Of a stretch of 64,000 nt of DNA, positions 16,991 to 25,981 are shown in pieces. The stretch spans positions 1,798,001-1,862,000 of the forward strand of contig NZ_VOBC01000001.1 of assembly GCF_008369195.1 (NCBI RefSeq), read 5' to 3'. Source of the DNA: Sporosarcina sp. ANT_H38 (GTDB lineage: Bacteria > Bacillota > Bacilli > Bacillales_A > Planococcaceae). A program made the position numbers and the translations under genes. Under the pieces are notes generated by a model. The model was not told where the DNA came from. It worked only from the letters and a program-made list of their open reading frames with translations, and did not search any database. The stretch's first letter is position 1. The number at the start of each line of letters is the position of its first letter.

Positions 16991-18475
16991 TTAATTCATC
17001 ACTTTTATTTTCGACATTTCTAATGACTCTTTAAGTGCCTCTTCTACCATTGGATATGTCGGGTTTTTTCGCTTATGAGTATTATAGAACATTGCCATTT
17101 TCCGAACTGGATCTCCTGAATAGTATCGTTCGTACTGAACAAGTCTCTGTCCGAATGCCTCCCCACACAGATCCCAGGCTAATTTAAATAGACGTACTCG
17201 ATCATCAGCAGGTACACCCTCACGACCACCATAATACTTATTCATATCCTCTGTTAACTCTGGGTTAGTAAAGTCGGCTCCAGTTGGTGACATTAAGAGC
17301 CCACCTGCACCAATTATTTGCAAAATTTCTATTGCCCTTGGATACAATTTAGGCAAAATACCACGGACAGTTTCAAGTGGGACAATTGCTGGAATTGCCT
17401 CACCATATGGTGTCGTATCATATTCATATTCAGAGACACGAACTAATGCCCTAATTGTCTCTACCCCTTGTAAAAGTTCTGTTAATTGATTTTGAACATT
17501 TAAGAACCCATCAACTCCGATTGAATCTGCTATCGAACATGCAACTTCTGTCACAAATGAAATTTTCACAAGGCCTCTAATAGCTGATTGATGGGATGGT
17601 TGTAAATTAATACCCGTTTTCGGATATAATAGATTTCCCGCTTCTACATTTTGATTAATGAATACACGATTCCAGGGAACTAGTACGTCATTAAATACCA
17701 ATACTGCATCCATTTCTTCAAATCTTGATGCTAATGGATGATCCCACGTTGACCTTGTGCCATCCTGTGTTGCTTCACGACACAAAATACGTAAACCTGG
17801 TGTGTCAATCGGAAGTGCAAACGAAATTGCATATTTTTCATCTCCGGGTTTAAAGCTCGGATACGAATAAATAATTACTTCATCTGTTAAAGGTGCGAGC
17901 GTTGCTAGCATTTTTGATCCGCGAACAATCAAACCTTCATCAGTCTCTCTAACAACACCTAGGTGCGTATACATATCTACCTGATCGTTCGACGCCTTAC
18001 TTCGGTCATTCTGTGGATTAATAATTGCATGTGTTAAAAAGAGATCATTATCTCTTATATATTTATAGTAATTAACAATATTATCTCCCCATTGATCACC
18101 ATATTCTCTAAAGAACCAGTCATTCGATGCCATTGCAGTTACTACTGTTGCTAGGAAATCTGGTGTTCTTCCCATTAAACCAAACGTTGCTTTTGCCCAT
18201 ATCTCAAATAGTTCCCTACGTGCTTTTAAATCCCCTCCATTGCGTGGAATGAGGAAAGCATTATTTACACGCTCTCCTGTTTCTTCGCATACATGCGTAA
18301 TTCTGTCTTGATATTTAGGGTCGTACTGCATATCGTACAATTTAGCTAATTCCTCAATCGGCTGCTTAAATATTGGTTCTTCCGATAAGTTTGTTATTCT
18401 TCTACCACCTAACCAAACTTCTGGTTTTCGAGATTTGATCGCTTGAATATAATCTGCCCCTGTTCGAATACTCAT
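16991..18475 (-). CDS. HpaB-family FADH2-dependent aromatic monooxygenase, probable anthranilate 3-hydroxylase
   Basis: A 494-aa oxygenase component of a two-component flavin monooxygenase (4-hydroxyphenylacetate 3-hydroxylase family, acyl-CoA-dehydrogenase-like fold). Family segments are [41 protein letters not shown], the helical [13 protein letters not shown] region and [20 protein letters not shown]. No other 3-hydroxylase is encoded in the cluster, so it probably converts anthranilate to 3-hydroxyanthranilate; an FAD-dependent anthranilate 3-monooxygenase of this family is known from Geobacillus thermodenitrificans. Direct hydroxylation of kynurenine is the alternative. The ATG at 18473-18475 follows GGAGGAAGATAGG; an in-frame TTG five codons earlier is unlikely. 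Confidence 0.85.
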   Translation of the reverse strand: MSIRTGADYIQAIKSRKPEVWLGGRRITNLSEEPIFKQPIEELAKLYDMQYDPKYQDRITHVCEETGERVNNAFLIPRNGGDLKARRELFEIWAKATFGLMGRTPDFLATVVTAMASNDWFFREYGDQWGDNIVNYYKYIRDNDLFLTHAIINPQNDRSKASNDQVDMYTHLGVVRETDEGLIVRGSKMLATLAPLTDEVIIYSYPSFKPGDEKYAISFALPIDTPGLRILCREATQDGTRSTWDHPLASRFEEMDAVLVFNDVLVPWNRVFINQNVEAGNLLYPKTGINLQPSHQSAIRGLVKISFVTEVACSIADSIGVDGFLNVQNQLTELLQGVETIRALVRVSEYEYDTTPYGEAIPAIVPLETVRGILPKLYPRAIEILQIIGAGGLLMSPTGADFTNPELTEDMNKYYGGREGVPADDRVRLFKLAWDLCGEAFGQRLVQYERYYSGDPVRKMAMFYNTHKRKNPTYPMVEEALKESLEMSKIKVMN

Positions 18476-18494
18476 CCTATCTTCCTCCAATACG

Positions 18495-18980
18495 TTAACT
18501 GCTTACCGCAGTTTGATTTTTTTCTATTTTCAAGAACTTCCCTCTAAAGAAGAGAAGGCTATCTGCATCACTATACGAAAAGTCCACTACTTTCCCTACA
18601 TATAGAATATGATCTCCACCTTCGTATTTTGCCCATGGAGCACATTCAATTGTTGCAAGTGTATTTTTCAGACGTGGGCTATCTTTAAAGTCTTCTTCCC
18701 ACTCAACTACTAGACTTTCATCTGGCCGGCCCGCAAATTGCCAGGCATATGCCTCCTGAGATTCAGCTAACACATTAATAACAAACGGACGATTCTTCAA
18801 TGCCTCACAAGCCTTGGCATTTTTAGCAATTGAAACGAGCGCTAGCGCCGGATCTAAGGAAACAGATGTAAATGAGTTTACGGTTATTCCATATCTTTCA
18901 CCTTGATCATCATTCCATGTAATGATCGTTACACCAGTTGCAAATTGTCCAAAGCAGTTCCTTAACTCTTTTACATCCAT
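18495..18980 (-). CDS. HpaC-type flavin reductase component
   Basis: A 161-aa flavin reductase (DIM6/NTAB fold) supplying reduced FAD to the HpaB-type oxygenase encoded 20 bp downstream. [43 protein letters not shown] and the C-terminal [16 protein letters not shown] with the family GDH motif are visible. It is the first gene of the two-gene hydroxylase operon under an IclR-box promoter at 19018-19070. RBS GGGGGTAAAGAGAT precedes the ATG. Confidence 0.9.
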   Translation of the reverse strand: MDVKELRNCFGQFATGVTIITWNDDQGERYGITVNSFTSVSLDPALALVSIAKNAKACEALKNRPFVINVLAESQEAYAWQFAGRPDESLVVEWEEDFKDSPRLKNTLATIECAPWAKYEGGDHILYVGKVVDFSYSDADSLLFFRGKFLKIEKNQTAVSS

Positions 18981-19017
18981 ATCTCTTTACCCCCTTCTTG
19001 CTTAACAATGTACTCTA

Positions 19018-19070
19018 AATATACCGAGTAAATTTCTATTGCTCAACGTGGATATTTCACAACGTGAAAT
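19018..19070 (-). promoter_or_regulatory. IclR-box promoter of the hydroxylase operon
   Basis: Box ATTTCACAACGTGAAAT (19054-19070; 7-bp perfect arms), 7-bp gap, leftward -35 TTGAGC (19041-19046), 17-bp spacer, -10 TATATT (19018-19023). The start codon is 38 bp downstream of the -10. Confidence 0.78.
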
Positions 19071-19131
19071 GAACTTAATATTTTTTAATTTATCCACTGG
19101 AGTATAGTCCTTCTTTTTATATAACGTAAAA

Positions 19132-19158
19132 AAACCATAGCTATCATTGCCATGGTTT
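19132..19158 (-). terminator. TRAP operon terminator
   Basis: Minus-strand hairpin AAACCATGGC / GCTATGGTTT with one mismatch and a 7-nt loop, extended by a TTTTTT run, 37 bp after the DctM stop. It separates the transporter and hydroxylase units. Confidence 0.8.
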
Positions 19159-19194
19159 GAATTATTTCTCTCTATATATTCCCACTTTATAACA

Positions 19195-20472
19195 CTAATC
19201 GTTATACAAATTTGGAATCCACATGACTGCTTCTTCCCAATAAGTAAGTATGAGCAATACAAGAATCGCCATCCCTAAAAATGGCATAATCGCTACGACT
19301 AGTCTTTCAAATTTAACTTTAGCTATGGAAGATACGATAAACAATCCAGTCCCTACTGGTGGAGTTAGTAATCCAATTGTCAAGTTAATACAAATGATAA
19401 CTCCGAAATGCACCGGATCTATTTGATAGGTCGCAAGCAAAGGCATCATCACTGGTACCAAAATAATCAATGCAGCAATTCCATCCAACACTGTTCCGAC
19501 CAACAGTAAAAATATGTTCACTAAAAGCAAAAAGACTAGAGGATTATCAGATAGATTGAGCATAGAATCCGCCACTAATTGTGGTATTTGCTCATAGGCG
19601 ATAATAAATCCGAACAAATTTGCTGTCACAATTAAAAATGAAATTGTTGCTGTATTGACCACGGTATTTACTAGAATTGCAGGAAGGCTTTTCAATTTTA
19701 GTTCACGATAAACAAATCCGATAATAAATGCGATCACACACGCAATTGATGCGGATTCAGTGGGTGTAAACACACCGCCTAGAATACCTAATATAATTGT
19801 GAAAGGAATAAGCATTGCAGGGATAACTTGAAGAAAAGTTTTTGCGATTGTCCTCAAGTCTTCTTTCTCACTTTTAGGGAATTGATGTTTATGATTCATG
19901 ATTCCAATGACAATAATAAATCCGATTCCCAATAGAATACCTGGAATAATGCCTGCCATGAATAAATCGGAAATAGATGCTCCTGTTAACGTCCCATAGA
20001 TGATAAACAGCATACTCGGAGGGATGATAGGCGCCACAATTGACGAAGCTAATGTGATTGCAGAAGAAAATTCACGTGTATAGCCTTCCTTTTCCATTTC
20101 GGGGACCATTACTTTACTCATCATTGCAGCCTGCGCATTGGCCGAACCTAAAATAGAAGCCAGGAACATGTTTGCAATAACTGTCACATACGCCAATCCA
20201 CCACGATAATGACCGATTAAAACTTTCGCAAAGGCAACAAGTCTTTTTGTAATTCCCCCACCATTCATTAACTCACCAGCCAACATAAATAAAGGTACAG
20301 CCAACAAGCCAAAATTGTCCAATCCTGAAAACATTTTCTGTGGTGCTGAACTCATCAAGGTCGTCAAGTCACCTAGCAATAAATACGAAAGCGACGTAAT
20401 TGCCAACACAAGCGATATCGGAATACCAATGAATAAGAATATAAAAAATAAGGCAATAACCGCTATTGTCAT
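19195..20472 (-). CDS. TRAP transporter large permease, DctM family
   Basis: A 425-aa, roughly 12-helix membrane subunit that carries the transport pathway of a sodium-driven TRAP importer. Typical segments are LAVPLFMLAGELMNGGGITKRLV, APIIPPSMLFIIYG and ITIGLLTPPVGTGLFIVSSIAKV. The start overlaps the DctQ stop by 4 bp. Together with DctQ and DctP it forms a complete importer; from its location between the hydroxylase and IclR genes it probably takes up anthranilate or another carboxylate feeding the pathway. Confidence 0.93.
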   Translation of the reverse strand: MTIAVIALFFIFLFIGIPISLVLAITSLSYLLLGDLTTLMSSAPQKMFSGLDNFGLLAVPLFMLAGELMNGGGITKRLVAFAKVLIGHYRGGLAYVTVIANMFLASILGSANAQAAMMSKVMVPEMEKEGYTREFSSAITLASSIVAPIIPPSMLFIIYGTLTGASISDLFMAGIIPGILLGIGFIIVIGIMNHKHQFPKSEKEDLRTIAKTFLQVIPAMLIPFTIILGILGGVFTPTESASIACVIAFIIGFVYRELKLKSLPAILVNTVVNTATISFLIVTANLFGFIIAYEQIPQLVADSMLNLSDNPLVFLLLVNIFLLLVGTVLDGIAALIILVPVMMPLLATYQIDPVHFGVIICINLTIGLLTPPVGTGLFIVSSIAKVKFERLVVAIMPFLGMAILVLLILTYWEEAVMWIPNLYND

Positions 20473-20960
20473 AATGGTTCACCGCCTTGTTGTTTATTCT
20501 TAAACAGATTTACAAGGTGATTTAATAAATGGATAAAAGCAAATGATAAACCAACTGGGACAGAAAGATATGGAATCCACATTGGAATTCGCATTGAAGT
20601 AGACTTCTGATGCATCGATGAAAATACCCATTGGTAACTTAAATATAATAATAGAACTATGAAAATCAAAATAATGATGTGTGAAACAATTTCAATGATC
20701 CGTTTTCCCTTGTCTGAAAAGCGATCCACTAAAAATGTAACTGAGGCTTGAGACTTATACTTAAGCCCCAAGCTCCCACCTATAAACGTCAACCAAGCCA
20801 TCATAAATATACTCGCTTCACTCGCCCAGAAAATAGGGGCGTGAATAAAGTAGCGAAACAGAACAGCAGTAGCAATAACCAGTGTCATGGCTGCGATTAA
20901 TATCATAGCAATCACTTTTTCAATTGATTCAATCCACCCACTTAATGTATTCATAATCAT
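20469..20960 (-). CDS. TRAP transporter small permease, DctQ family
   Basis: A 163-aa protein with four transmembrane helices (about 15-37, 45-65, 87-108 and 125-150). FWASEASIFMMAWLTFIGGSLGLKYKSQASVTFLVDRF is characteristic of DctQ. It couples the periplasm-type binding protein DctP to DctM. It sits 8 bp after the binding-protein gene and overlaps dctM. Confidence 0.9.
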   Translation of the reverse strand: MIMNTLSGWIESIEKVIAMILIAAMTLVIATAVLFRYFIHAPIFWASEASIFMMAWLTFIGGSLGLKYKSQASVTFLVDRFSDKGKRIIEIVSHIIILIFIVLLLYLSYQWVFSSMHQKSTSMRIPMWIPYLSVPVGLSFAFIHLLNHLVNLFKNKQQGGEPL

Positions 20961-20968
20961 GATTCCCC

Positions 20969-21997
20969 CTACTTACGGAATGTTTCAATGAACTCTTTAA
21001 TTAAAGGATCTTTGATTTTATATTCTTCATCGAATTTTTCCATGTATGGCTTAAACAGAGACTCGTCCATTTCATAAAGCACCATCCCTCTATCTGTTAA
21101 CGTTTTGACATACTCCTCTTCCAATGAAGAACGTTTCAATGTTGCATATTCAGACGCGGCTGCCATAGCTTCTCTAATAATTTTTTGATCCTCTTCAGGC
21201 ATTGCATCAAATTTCTTTCCGTTTGCAATCATGACTGATGGCCAAACCATATGATTCGTCATCGCAGCATAACCCGTAACTTCATTAAAATTAGACGTGA
21301 CTGCTGCATCTAGATCCATTTCCATTCCATCAATGACACCAGTTTGGGCAGCTTGATATACGTCTGGTAATGAAATAGATTCTGGGTTAGCGCCTAAATA
21401 GCGGTACCAATCTTGTAATGCTGGACTAGGAGTAACACGTAACGTCAAACCTTTCATCTCTTCCGGTGTTTCAACTTTTTCTCTAAACATCATTGTCCGG
21501 TGGCCAGAGAAGAAAATATCCAATGCCCTTAAACCTTGATCATCAAGTGTAGCTAAAATCCTTTTCGAAATATCGGAGTCTTTTGCCTCGAATGCAGTTT
21601 CATAGGAATCAAATAAAAACGGTGCAAACCAAGCGCTAAATGCATCTGATCTTGATGTTAAAAAGGCAGTAGTGATGAATCCGAAATCCAAAGTACCCGT
21701 TTCAAGTTGCTGAACCATATCAGGCTCTCCACCTAATTGCCCGCCTGGATATAGTTCCATTGTCATCCGACCATCAGAACGAGTTTCTAGTTCCTCTGAA
21801 AACTTTTTCGCTGCATCATTCCAAATATGATCAGGTGGCGCAATATGCGCTAGTTTAAATTTATATGTTTGGCCTTCTACTTCTTTTTTATCACCCGAAT
21901 CCTCACCTGTTTTAGTACTCTCTTCCCCACAAGCACTTAAAACAAGCATAATCGCCATCATCAAAATGAAAACGTAAAAACCTTTTCTCTTCATCAT
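20969..21997 (-). CDS. TRAP transporter substrate-binding lipoprotein, DctP family
   Basis: A 342-aa solute receptor with a lipoprotein signal (IMLVLSACGEE, Cys about 23), so it is anchored outside the membrane. The DctP fold is shown by YKFKLAHIAPPDHIWNDAAKKFSEELETRS and VTPSPALQDWYRYLGANP; the Arg of the LRVTPSP segment normally binds a substrate carboxylate. It is the first gene of the importer operon, preceded by an IclR-box promoter. The substrate is inferred to be an aromatic carboxylate such as anthranilate, but the residue pattern does not prove it. Confidence 0.92.
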   Translation of the reverse strand: MMKRKGFYVFILMMAIMLVLSACGEESTKTGEDSGDKKEVEGQTYKFKLAHIAPPDHIWNDAAKKFSEELETRSDGRMTMELYPGGQLGGEPDMVQQLETGTLDFGFITTAFLTSRSDAFSAWFAPFLFDSYETAFEAKDSDISKRILATLDDQGLRALDIFFSGHRTMMFREKVETPEEMKGLTLRVTPSPALQDWYRYLGANPESISLPDVYQAAQTGVIDGMEMDLDAAVTSNFNEVTGYAAMTNHMVWPSVMIANGKKFDAMPEEDQKIIREAMAAASEYATLKRSSLEEEYVKTLTDRGMVLYEMDESLFKPYMEKFDEEYKIKDPLIKEFIETFRK

Positions 21998-22282
21998 CCG
22001 ACAACCCCCTATTCTAATTTAAATTTTCCATAGTAATTGTTAAATCTCTTTGTAACCTCTTCTCGGCTATGATACTTTCTAAATCTCTTTACGACCTAGC
22101 AAATTCTCCATAAGAATAGTTATTCCAAAAAAATAATTCTAATAATTTAGTTAATTATAACGGTAATTACATCTCTAGTTTTCTTCTAAATGCAACTGAT
22201 TACTCAAATTTCCTGTAGTTAAACCAGACTGTTCTGTTCCTACTTTAAATCCCAAACCCTCTCTTGTATTTAAACTATTCTG

Positions 22283-22335
22283 ATTATATCAGAATTTATT
22301 TGAGAGCACATCCTACTAGTTTCACATTATGAAAT
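22283..22335 (-). promoter_or_regulatory. IclR-box promoter of the TRAP operon
   Basis: Box GTTTCACATTATGAAAT (22319-22335), 7-bp gap, weak -35 ATGTGC (22306-22311), 17-bp spacer, perfect -10 TATAAT (22283-22288). The poor -35 with an ideal -10 suggests dependence on an activator. The leader to dctP is about 280 nt with no ORF or clear riboswitch; this covers the 21998-22438 gap. Confidence 0.75.
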
Positions 22336-22438
22336 TCCTTTGATTTCCTCAACGATTGATCTTCAAAAAAATCATCTCTTCGTAACACAAATAACAGTTC
22401 CATAAAAATGTTCCAATTCTCGTATCTCTATTTACTAG

Positions 22439-23185
22439 TTAAACTTCAATGTATCCTAATTCTTGTGAGATTGAATGCGCTGTATTTATCACACTTTGTA
22501 TGATCATGTTACGATTACTACCTTGCATATAAGAAGCTGGTCCTACTAGATTCACTGCTGCGATAGTTTTCCCTGAATAGGATAAAATAGGTGCAGCAAT
22601 ACCGTACGTACCTGTGGAATTCTCATTATTACTTATAGAGTAACCAATTTCTCGTACAATTTCTAATTCCTTTTTCAGTTTATCAATATCAGTAATTGTA
22701 TTGGGCGCCTGCCTTAACAGCCCCCTGCTAAGCGTTTCTTTTAGGTAGGTTGAATTATATGATAACAACACTTTTCCTGTACTCGTAGAATAAGCCGGTT
22801 TTCTTGACCCGATATACGTATGTATCGGGGATGCTTCTTGTGACGATACCTTCAAGACAAAAACAACTTCACCTTTGTCAAACATACCAATATGAGCTGT
22901 CCCTATAAATCTATGAACTAATTCTTTCACCAACGGAATAGCCCTGTCATAAATGTCTTGCTGAAACATTACATTATTATTCCACTCAAGTAACTTCCAA
23001 CCGAGCCGATACCTCCGTTTATGATCCCTCATCAACACCCCCTCATTGCAAAGTGTACTAAGCAAGTGATGAGTTGTACTCGTGTTCAAACCAAGTTTTT
23101 TTGCAATCTCAGCATTCCCCAATACTGGCTCTTCACTAGAAAAACAGCTTATTATTCTACACGCCTTTTTAACAGACTCTATCAT
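22439..23185 (-). CDS. IclR-family transcriptional regulator
   Basis: A 248-aa regulator with an N-terminal winged HTH (about 5-65: KKACRIISCFSSEEPVLGNAEIAKKLGLNTSTTHHLLSTL) and a C-terminal IclR effector-binding GAF-like domain (IGTAHIGMFDKGEVVFVLKV, STGKVLLSY, TYGIAAPILSYSGKTIAAVNLVGP). The ATG at 23183-23185 lies 8 nt after AGGGGG; an upstream in-frame GTG overlaps that site and is unlikely. It reads toward the TRAP operon. Four TTTCAYRnTGTGAAA boxes at promoters of the TRAP, hydroxylase, dioxygenase and its own gene are the proposed targets. The likely effector is an anthranilate-pathway acid. Confidence 0.92.
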   Translation of the reverse strand: MIESVKKACRIISCFSSEEPVLGNAEIAKKLGLNTSTTHHLLSTLCNEGVLMRDHKRRYRLGWKLLEWNNNVMFQQDIYDRAIPLVKELVHRFIGTAHIGMFDKGEVVFVLKVSSQEASPIHTYIGSRKPAYSTSTGKVLLSYNSTYLKETLSRGLLRQAPNTITDIDKLKKELEIVREIGYSISNNENSTGTYGIAAPILSYSGKTIAAVNLVGPASYMQGSNRNMIIQSVINTAHSISQELGYIEV

Positions 23186-23284
23186 TTTCGATTTCCCCCT
23201 CACTTTTTAGTAGAAAGTAAATCAAATAACACTAATGAACCTCACCTGATAATATGATTCTATAAAAAAGCATCTAATCATTAA

Positions 23285-23298
23285 TGTAAGCGCTTTCA
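23285..23298. promoter_or_regulatory. CcpA cre site in the iclR leader
   Basis: TGTAAGCGCTTTCA matches the cre consensus TGWAARCGYTWWCA at all 14 positions. It lies between the iclR promoter (23454-23506) and the iclR start, a roadblock position for carbon catabolite repression. Confidence 0.8.
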
Positions 23299-23453
23299 AA
23301 AATTATTATAATATTTATAATTTCAGTTAATCCACACTTCAAACTCATTCTAGTGATATGATTTTCTTTGCTAAACTTCATTCTAATTTACTTTCATAAA
23401 AAACAGTTCAAATAACCATAATTATAAATTATCTATATTTGGTAGATTTTTCT

Positions 23454-23506
23454 ATTCTACTTAAATCCATCTAAGGATACAAGCATAAAATTTCACACTA
23501 TGAAAC
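23454..23506 (-). promoter_or_regulatory. IclR-box promoter of iclR (autoregulatory)
   Basis: Box ATTTCACACTATGAAAC (23490-23506), 7-bp gap, leftward -35 TTGTAT (23477-23482), 17-bp spacer, -10 TAGAAT (23454-23459). The transcript would have a leader of about 260 nt including the cre site. Confidence 0.7.
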
Positions 23507-23810
23507 TTCAGTGTAATTATACAAACGGTGACTTAATGTACAGTCTCTTTAATAAAACAAAGTTTTCATCCAAACAATCTTCTTGGTTCAATTGGCTGCC
23601 TATTAATATGTTTGTTATACAGGCGACCCCGATTGTTTTGCTTTGTACCTTAAACAAAACATACGGAGGTTTCTTTGCGCACTTTTAGGTGAAAGCCAAT
23701 TATAAGATAATTTCTTGATGTAAATTAGTTTCGCTGTGTTCTAAGTTTCGTCTTAAAATAATTATAGCCTACACCAATTCGGAGTATTTGAAATATTTTA
23801 ATTATTAATA

Positions 23811-23839
23811 TTGACATCAAGTCATATACATTGTAAGAT
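23811..23839 (+). promoter_or_regulatory. Promoter of the LVIVD-protein gene with TetR-type operator
   Basis: Rightward -35 TTGACA (23811-23816), 17-bp spacer, -10 TAAGAT (23834-23839). TGACATCAAGTCA (23812-23824) matches the tautomerase operator TGACATCATGTCA at 12 of 13 positions and overlaps the -35 in the same way. The leader to the start codon is about 215 nt. The rest of the 23186-24062 gap contains the cre site, the iclR promoter, a weak inverted repeat (AATAAGC...GCTTATT near 23985-24016) and no credible gene. Confidence 0.7.
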
Positions 23840-24062
23840 TTCCTTAGTTCCGGAACGAAAATCTCATTTCAACACAAAAGATGCGCATATAGTAAATCAT
23901 CTAATTTTCTAATTTTTATACTTTTTGTAACAAATAGTAGTTGGAAGAACCCTAGACAAACAAAGATAGGATCACGCCAACGAATAATAAGCTGAACAAT
24001 CAGGACGGCTTATTTGTTGATTCCAATTTTTAAAAAAATCTTAATTTGGGGGGATTATATTA

Positions 24063-25850
24063 ATGAGAAAAACGACAAAGTGCCAACTTTTTGGTAGTTT
24101 ACTTGTTACAACTCTTGCTTTAGGCGCACTTTACTCACTAGCGACACCGGTAAATAGCGCATCTACATCTTCAGCAGGTAACACTGTCACCTTCGAAGCA
24201 CCGCGTGCTGGACTCAACCTAAATGCACCAGACGCGCCCTTGCCATTTCCAAAAGAGGAAGCATCTCATCTACCAGGAGAACCGGTTGAACCGACACCAG
24301 GAAGTTGGGGTTATGATGCTAAAACTGGTATATTCACACACCCGACAGCATCACCTGATAACGAAGGGCCACACCCCTTTGAAGGCAGTCTCCCATATCT
24401 TGATCAGAACCAGTATTCTAAAAATATGAATGTCGAAGCTTTCTATCCCTACGTTATAGGGTGGGGACATAGCTGGCAGGCTACCTTCGATTTAGAAGGA
24501 CGTCGTTACCTATACGACTATGAAACTGATATGTACAATGTTTTTGATATTACTGACCCTAAAAAGGTTGAGCGCATTGCGAATAAGAAGTTAAATGTAA
24601 AAGATGGCGATAAGCAATTTGGTCCTATGAACGTCAAATACAATAAGAAATTAGACAAGACTATTGCCGTACAATGCTATGAGGTTCCACGTTACGGTGT
24701 GTTAACAAATAAATATCTATATCCGGAGCAAGTAGAAGACATTAAAAACAGAGAAATGCTTCGTGGTTTCCGAATTTTTGAGGTTACTAGTCCATTGTTT
24801 GCAGATTGGAAGTTACTTTCGGAAACACCGCTAGATGTCAATGCAAATGCTAGTGATTTAGTGCAGCAGGGATCTGGTTGCCAGGATGTCCCGGTATATT
24901 CAGGGGATAAATACTTGTTTGTAGCAGGTGCACCTGATGACAGTTTTAGTAACACGGAGTACAAGAGTTATCTATATTCAGGCGCACAAATGGCCTATGA
25001 TGTTTCCGATCCTTCTAATCCAAAACTGCTATCTACTTGGTGGGCACCCGGACAACGTGTTGGAGAAGAAGAGGCATATAATGCCAACCCTCGTGCCGGA
25101 AATAAAACCAGTTGGATGGGTTCACGGATGCCGCTATTCATCCCCAAACCGGTCGAAGAAGGTGGGAAATACGGCTACGCAGCAATGGGCGGATTAGGAT
25201 TTTGGGTAATTGATATATCCGACCCCGCAAACATGAAAGCGGTTTCACATATTGACATGCCTTTGAGCGTAAGTGGTACTGAAGGCGACAATATCGATGT
25301 TACTAAAGTCGAAACAACTGGTATGGTCTACTATAGCGGATATCCTCTTGGTGAGGACTGTCATGAACCATACAAAAGTATTTATGCTATCGACGTGAGT
25401 AATCCGCTCAAACCTAAACTTGCGAGCACACTAGAGCGTCCAACTCCAGCGGAATCAGCACCTTTCACAGATTACTGTCAGCGACGTGGTAGCTTCGGTC
25501 CAAAGCGTAGCGGTTACGCAACAATTAATCCTGGAGAGCCTAGCCAACGCTTTATGCCCTATGCTTTCTACAATGCCGGTGTACAAGTGTTTGACCTAGC
25601 AAATCCAAACAAACCTACAATTGAGGCATACTTCGTACCGAAGATGTCTGGTGATATTCCTAACGAAGACGGAATAACGACAAGACAAAGTGATCACTCT
25701 AACCCAGTGCAAAGCATATTCGTCGAGTGGGATCGCAATTTAATTTGGGCCTTCTCGAATCACGGCATGTACGTGCTGTCGTCACCAGTCCTCGGCGATC
25801 CAGTCACAGGTTTGCCTAAACCAAAAGACAAAGAAGAATCTGACATGTAA
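24063..25850 (+). CDS. Secreted LVIVD-repeat beta-propeller protein of unknown function
   Basis: A 595-aa protein with a Sec signal peptide (about 1-32: basic MRKTTK, then LLVTTLALGALYSLATPVNSA). The mature part has repeated blade motifs typical of LVIVD repeats: AYDVSDPSNPKLLSTW, WVIDISDPANMKAVSHI, AIDVSNPLKPKLAST, VFDLANPNKPTIEAYF. Three cysteine-bearing segments (GSGCQDVP, GEDCHEPYK, TDYCQRRG) are unusual for an exported Bacillales protein. No membrane anchor follows. It stands alone between its TetR-box promoter and a terminator. It might bind or process an extracellular aromatic substrate, but no catalytic motif was recognised. Confidence 0.85.
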   Translation: MRKTTKCQLFGSLLVTTLALGALYSLATPVNSASTSSAGNTVTFEAPRAGLNLNAPDAPLPFPKEEASHLPGEPVEPTPGSWGYDAKTGIFTHPTASPDNEGPHPFEGSLPYLDQNQYSKNMNVEAFYPYVIGWGHSWQATFDLEGRRYLYDYETDMYNVFDITDPKKVERIANKKLNVKDGDKQFGPMNVKYNKKLDKTIAVQCYEVPRYGVLTNKYLYPEQVEDIKNREMLRGFRIFEVTSPLFADWKLLSETPLDVNANASDLVQQGSGCQDVPVYSGDKYLFVAGAPDDSFSNTEYKSYLYSGAQMAYDVSDPSNPKLLSTWWAPGQRVGEEEAYNANPRAGNKTSWMGSRMPLFIPKPVEEGGKYGYAAMGGLGFWVIDISDPANMKAVSHIDMPLSVSGTEGDNIDVTKVETTGMVYYSGYPLGEDCHEPYKSIYAIDVSNPLKPKLASTLERPTPAESAPFTDYCQRRGSFGPKRSGYATINPGEPSQRFMPYAFYNAGVQVFDLANPNKPTIEAYFVPKMSGDIPNEDGITTRQSDHSNPVQSIFVEWDRNLIWAFSNHGMYVLSSPVLGDPVTGLPKPKDKEESDM

Positions 25851-25981
25851 ATTGGTAAATTCACAAGATTATTATTAACGCCATTCTTGTTGAATCAGGA
25901 TGACTATCTGGAGCCTCGTGGCTACATCGGTTAATTCAATAAAGTTTTCCAGCTGTTTTCATTGCCTTTATAAAGTAAAAC

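Noticed and set aside
19002..19262. 86-codon frame on the minus strand spanning the end of dctM and the hydroxylase promoter
   Set aside because: It overlaps the DctM gene, crosses a terminator and the IclR-box promoter, and has no recognisable domain or ribosome site.
23500..23688. 62-codon plus-strand frame starting inside the iclR box
   Set aside because: Its start codon is part of the box at 23490-23506, no ribosome-binding site precedes it and the composition is not protein-like.
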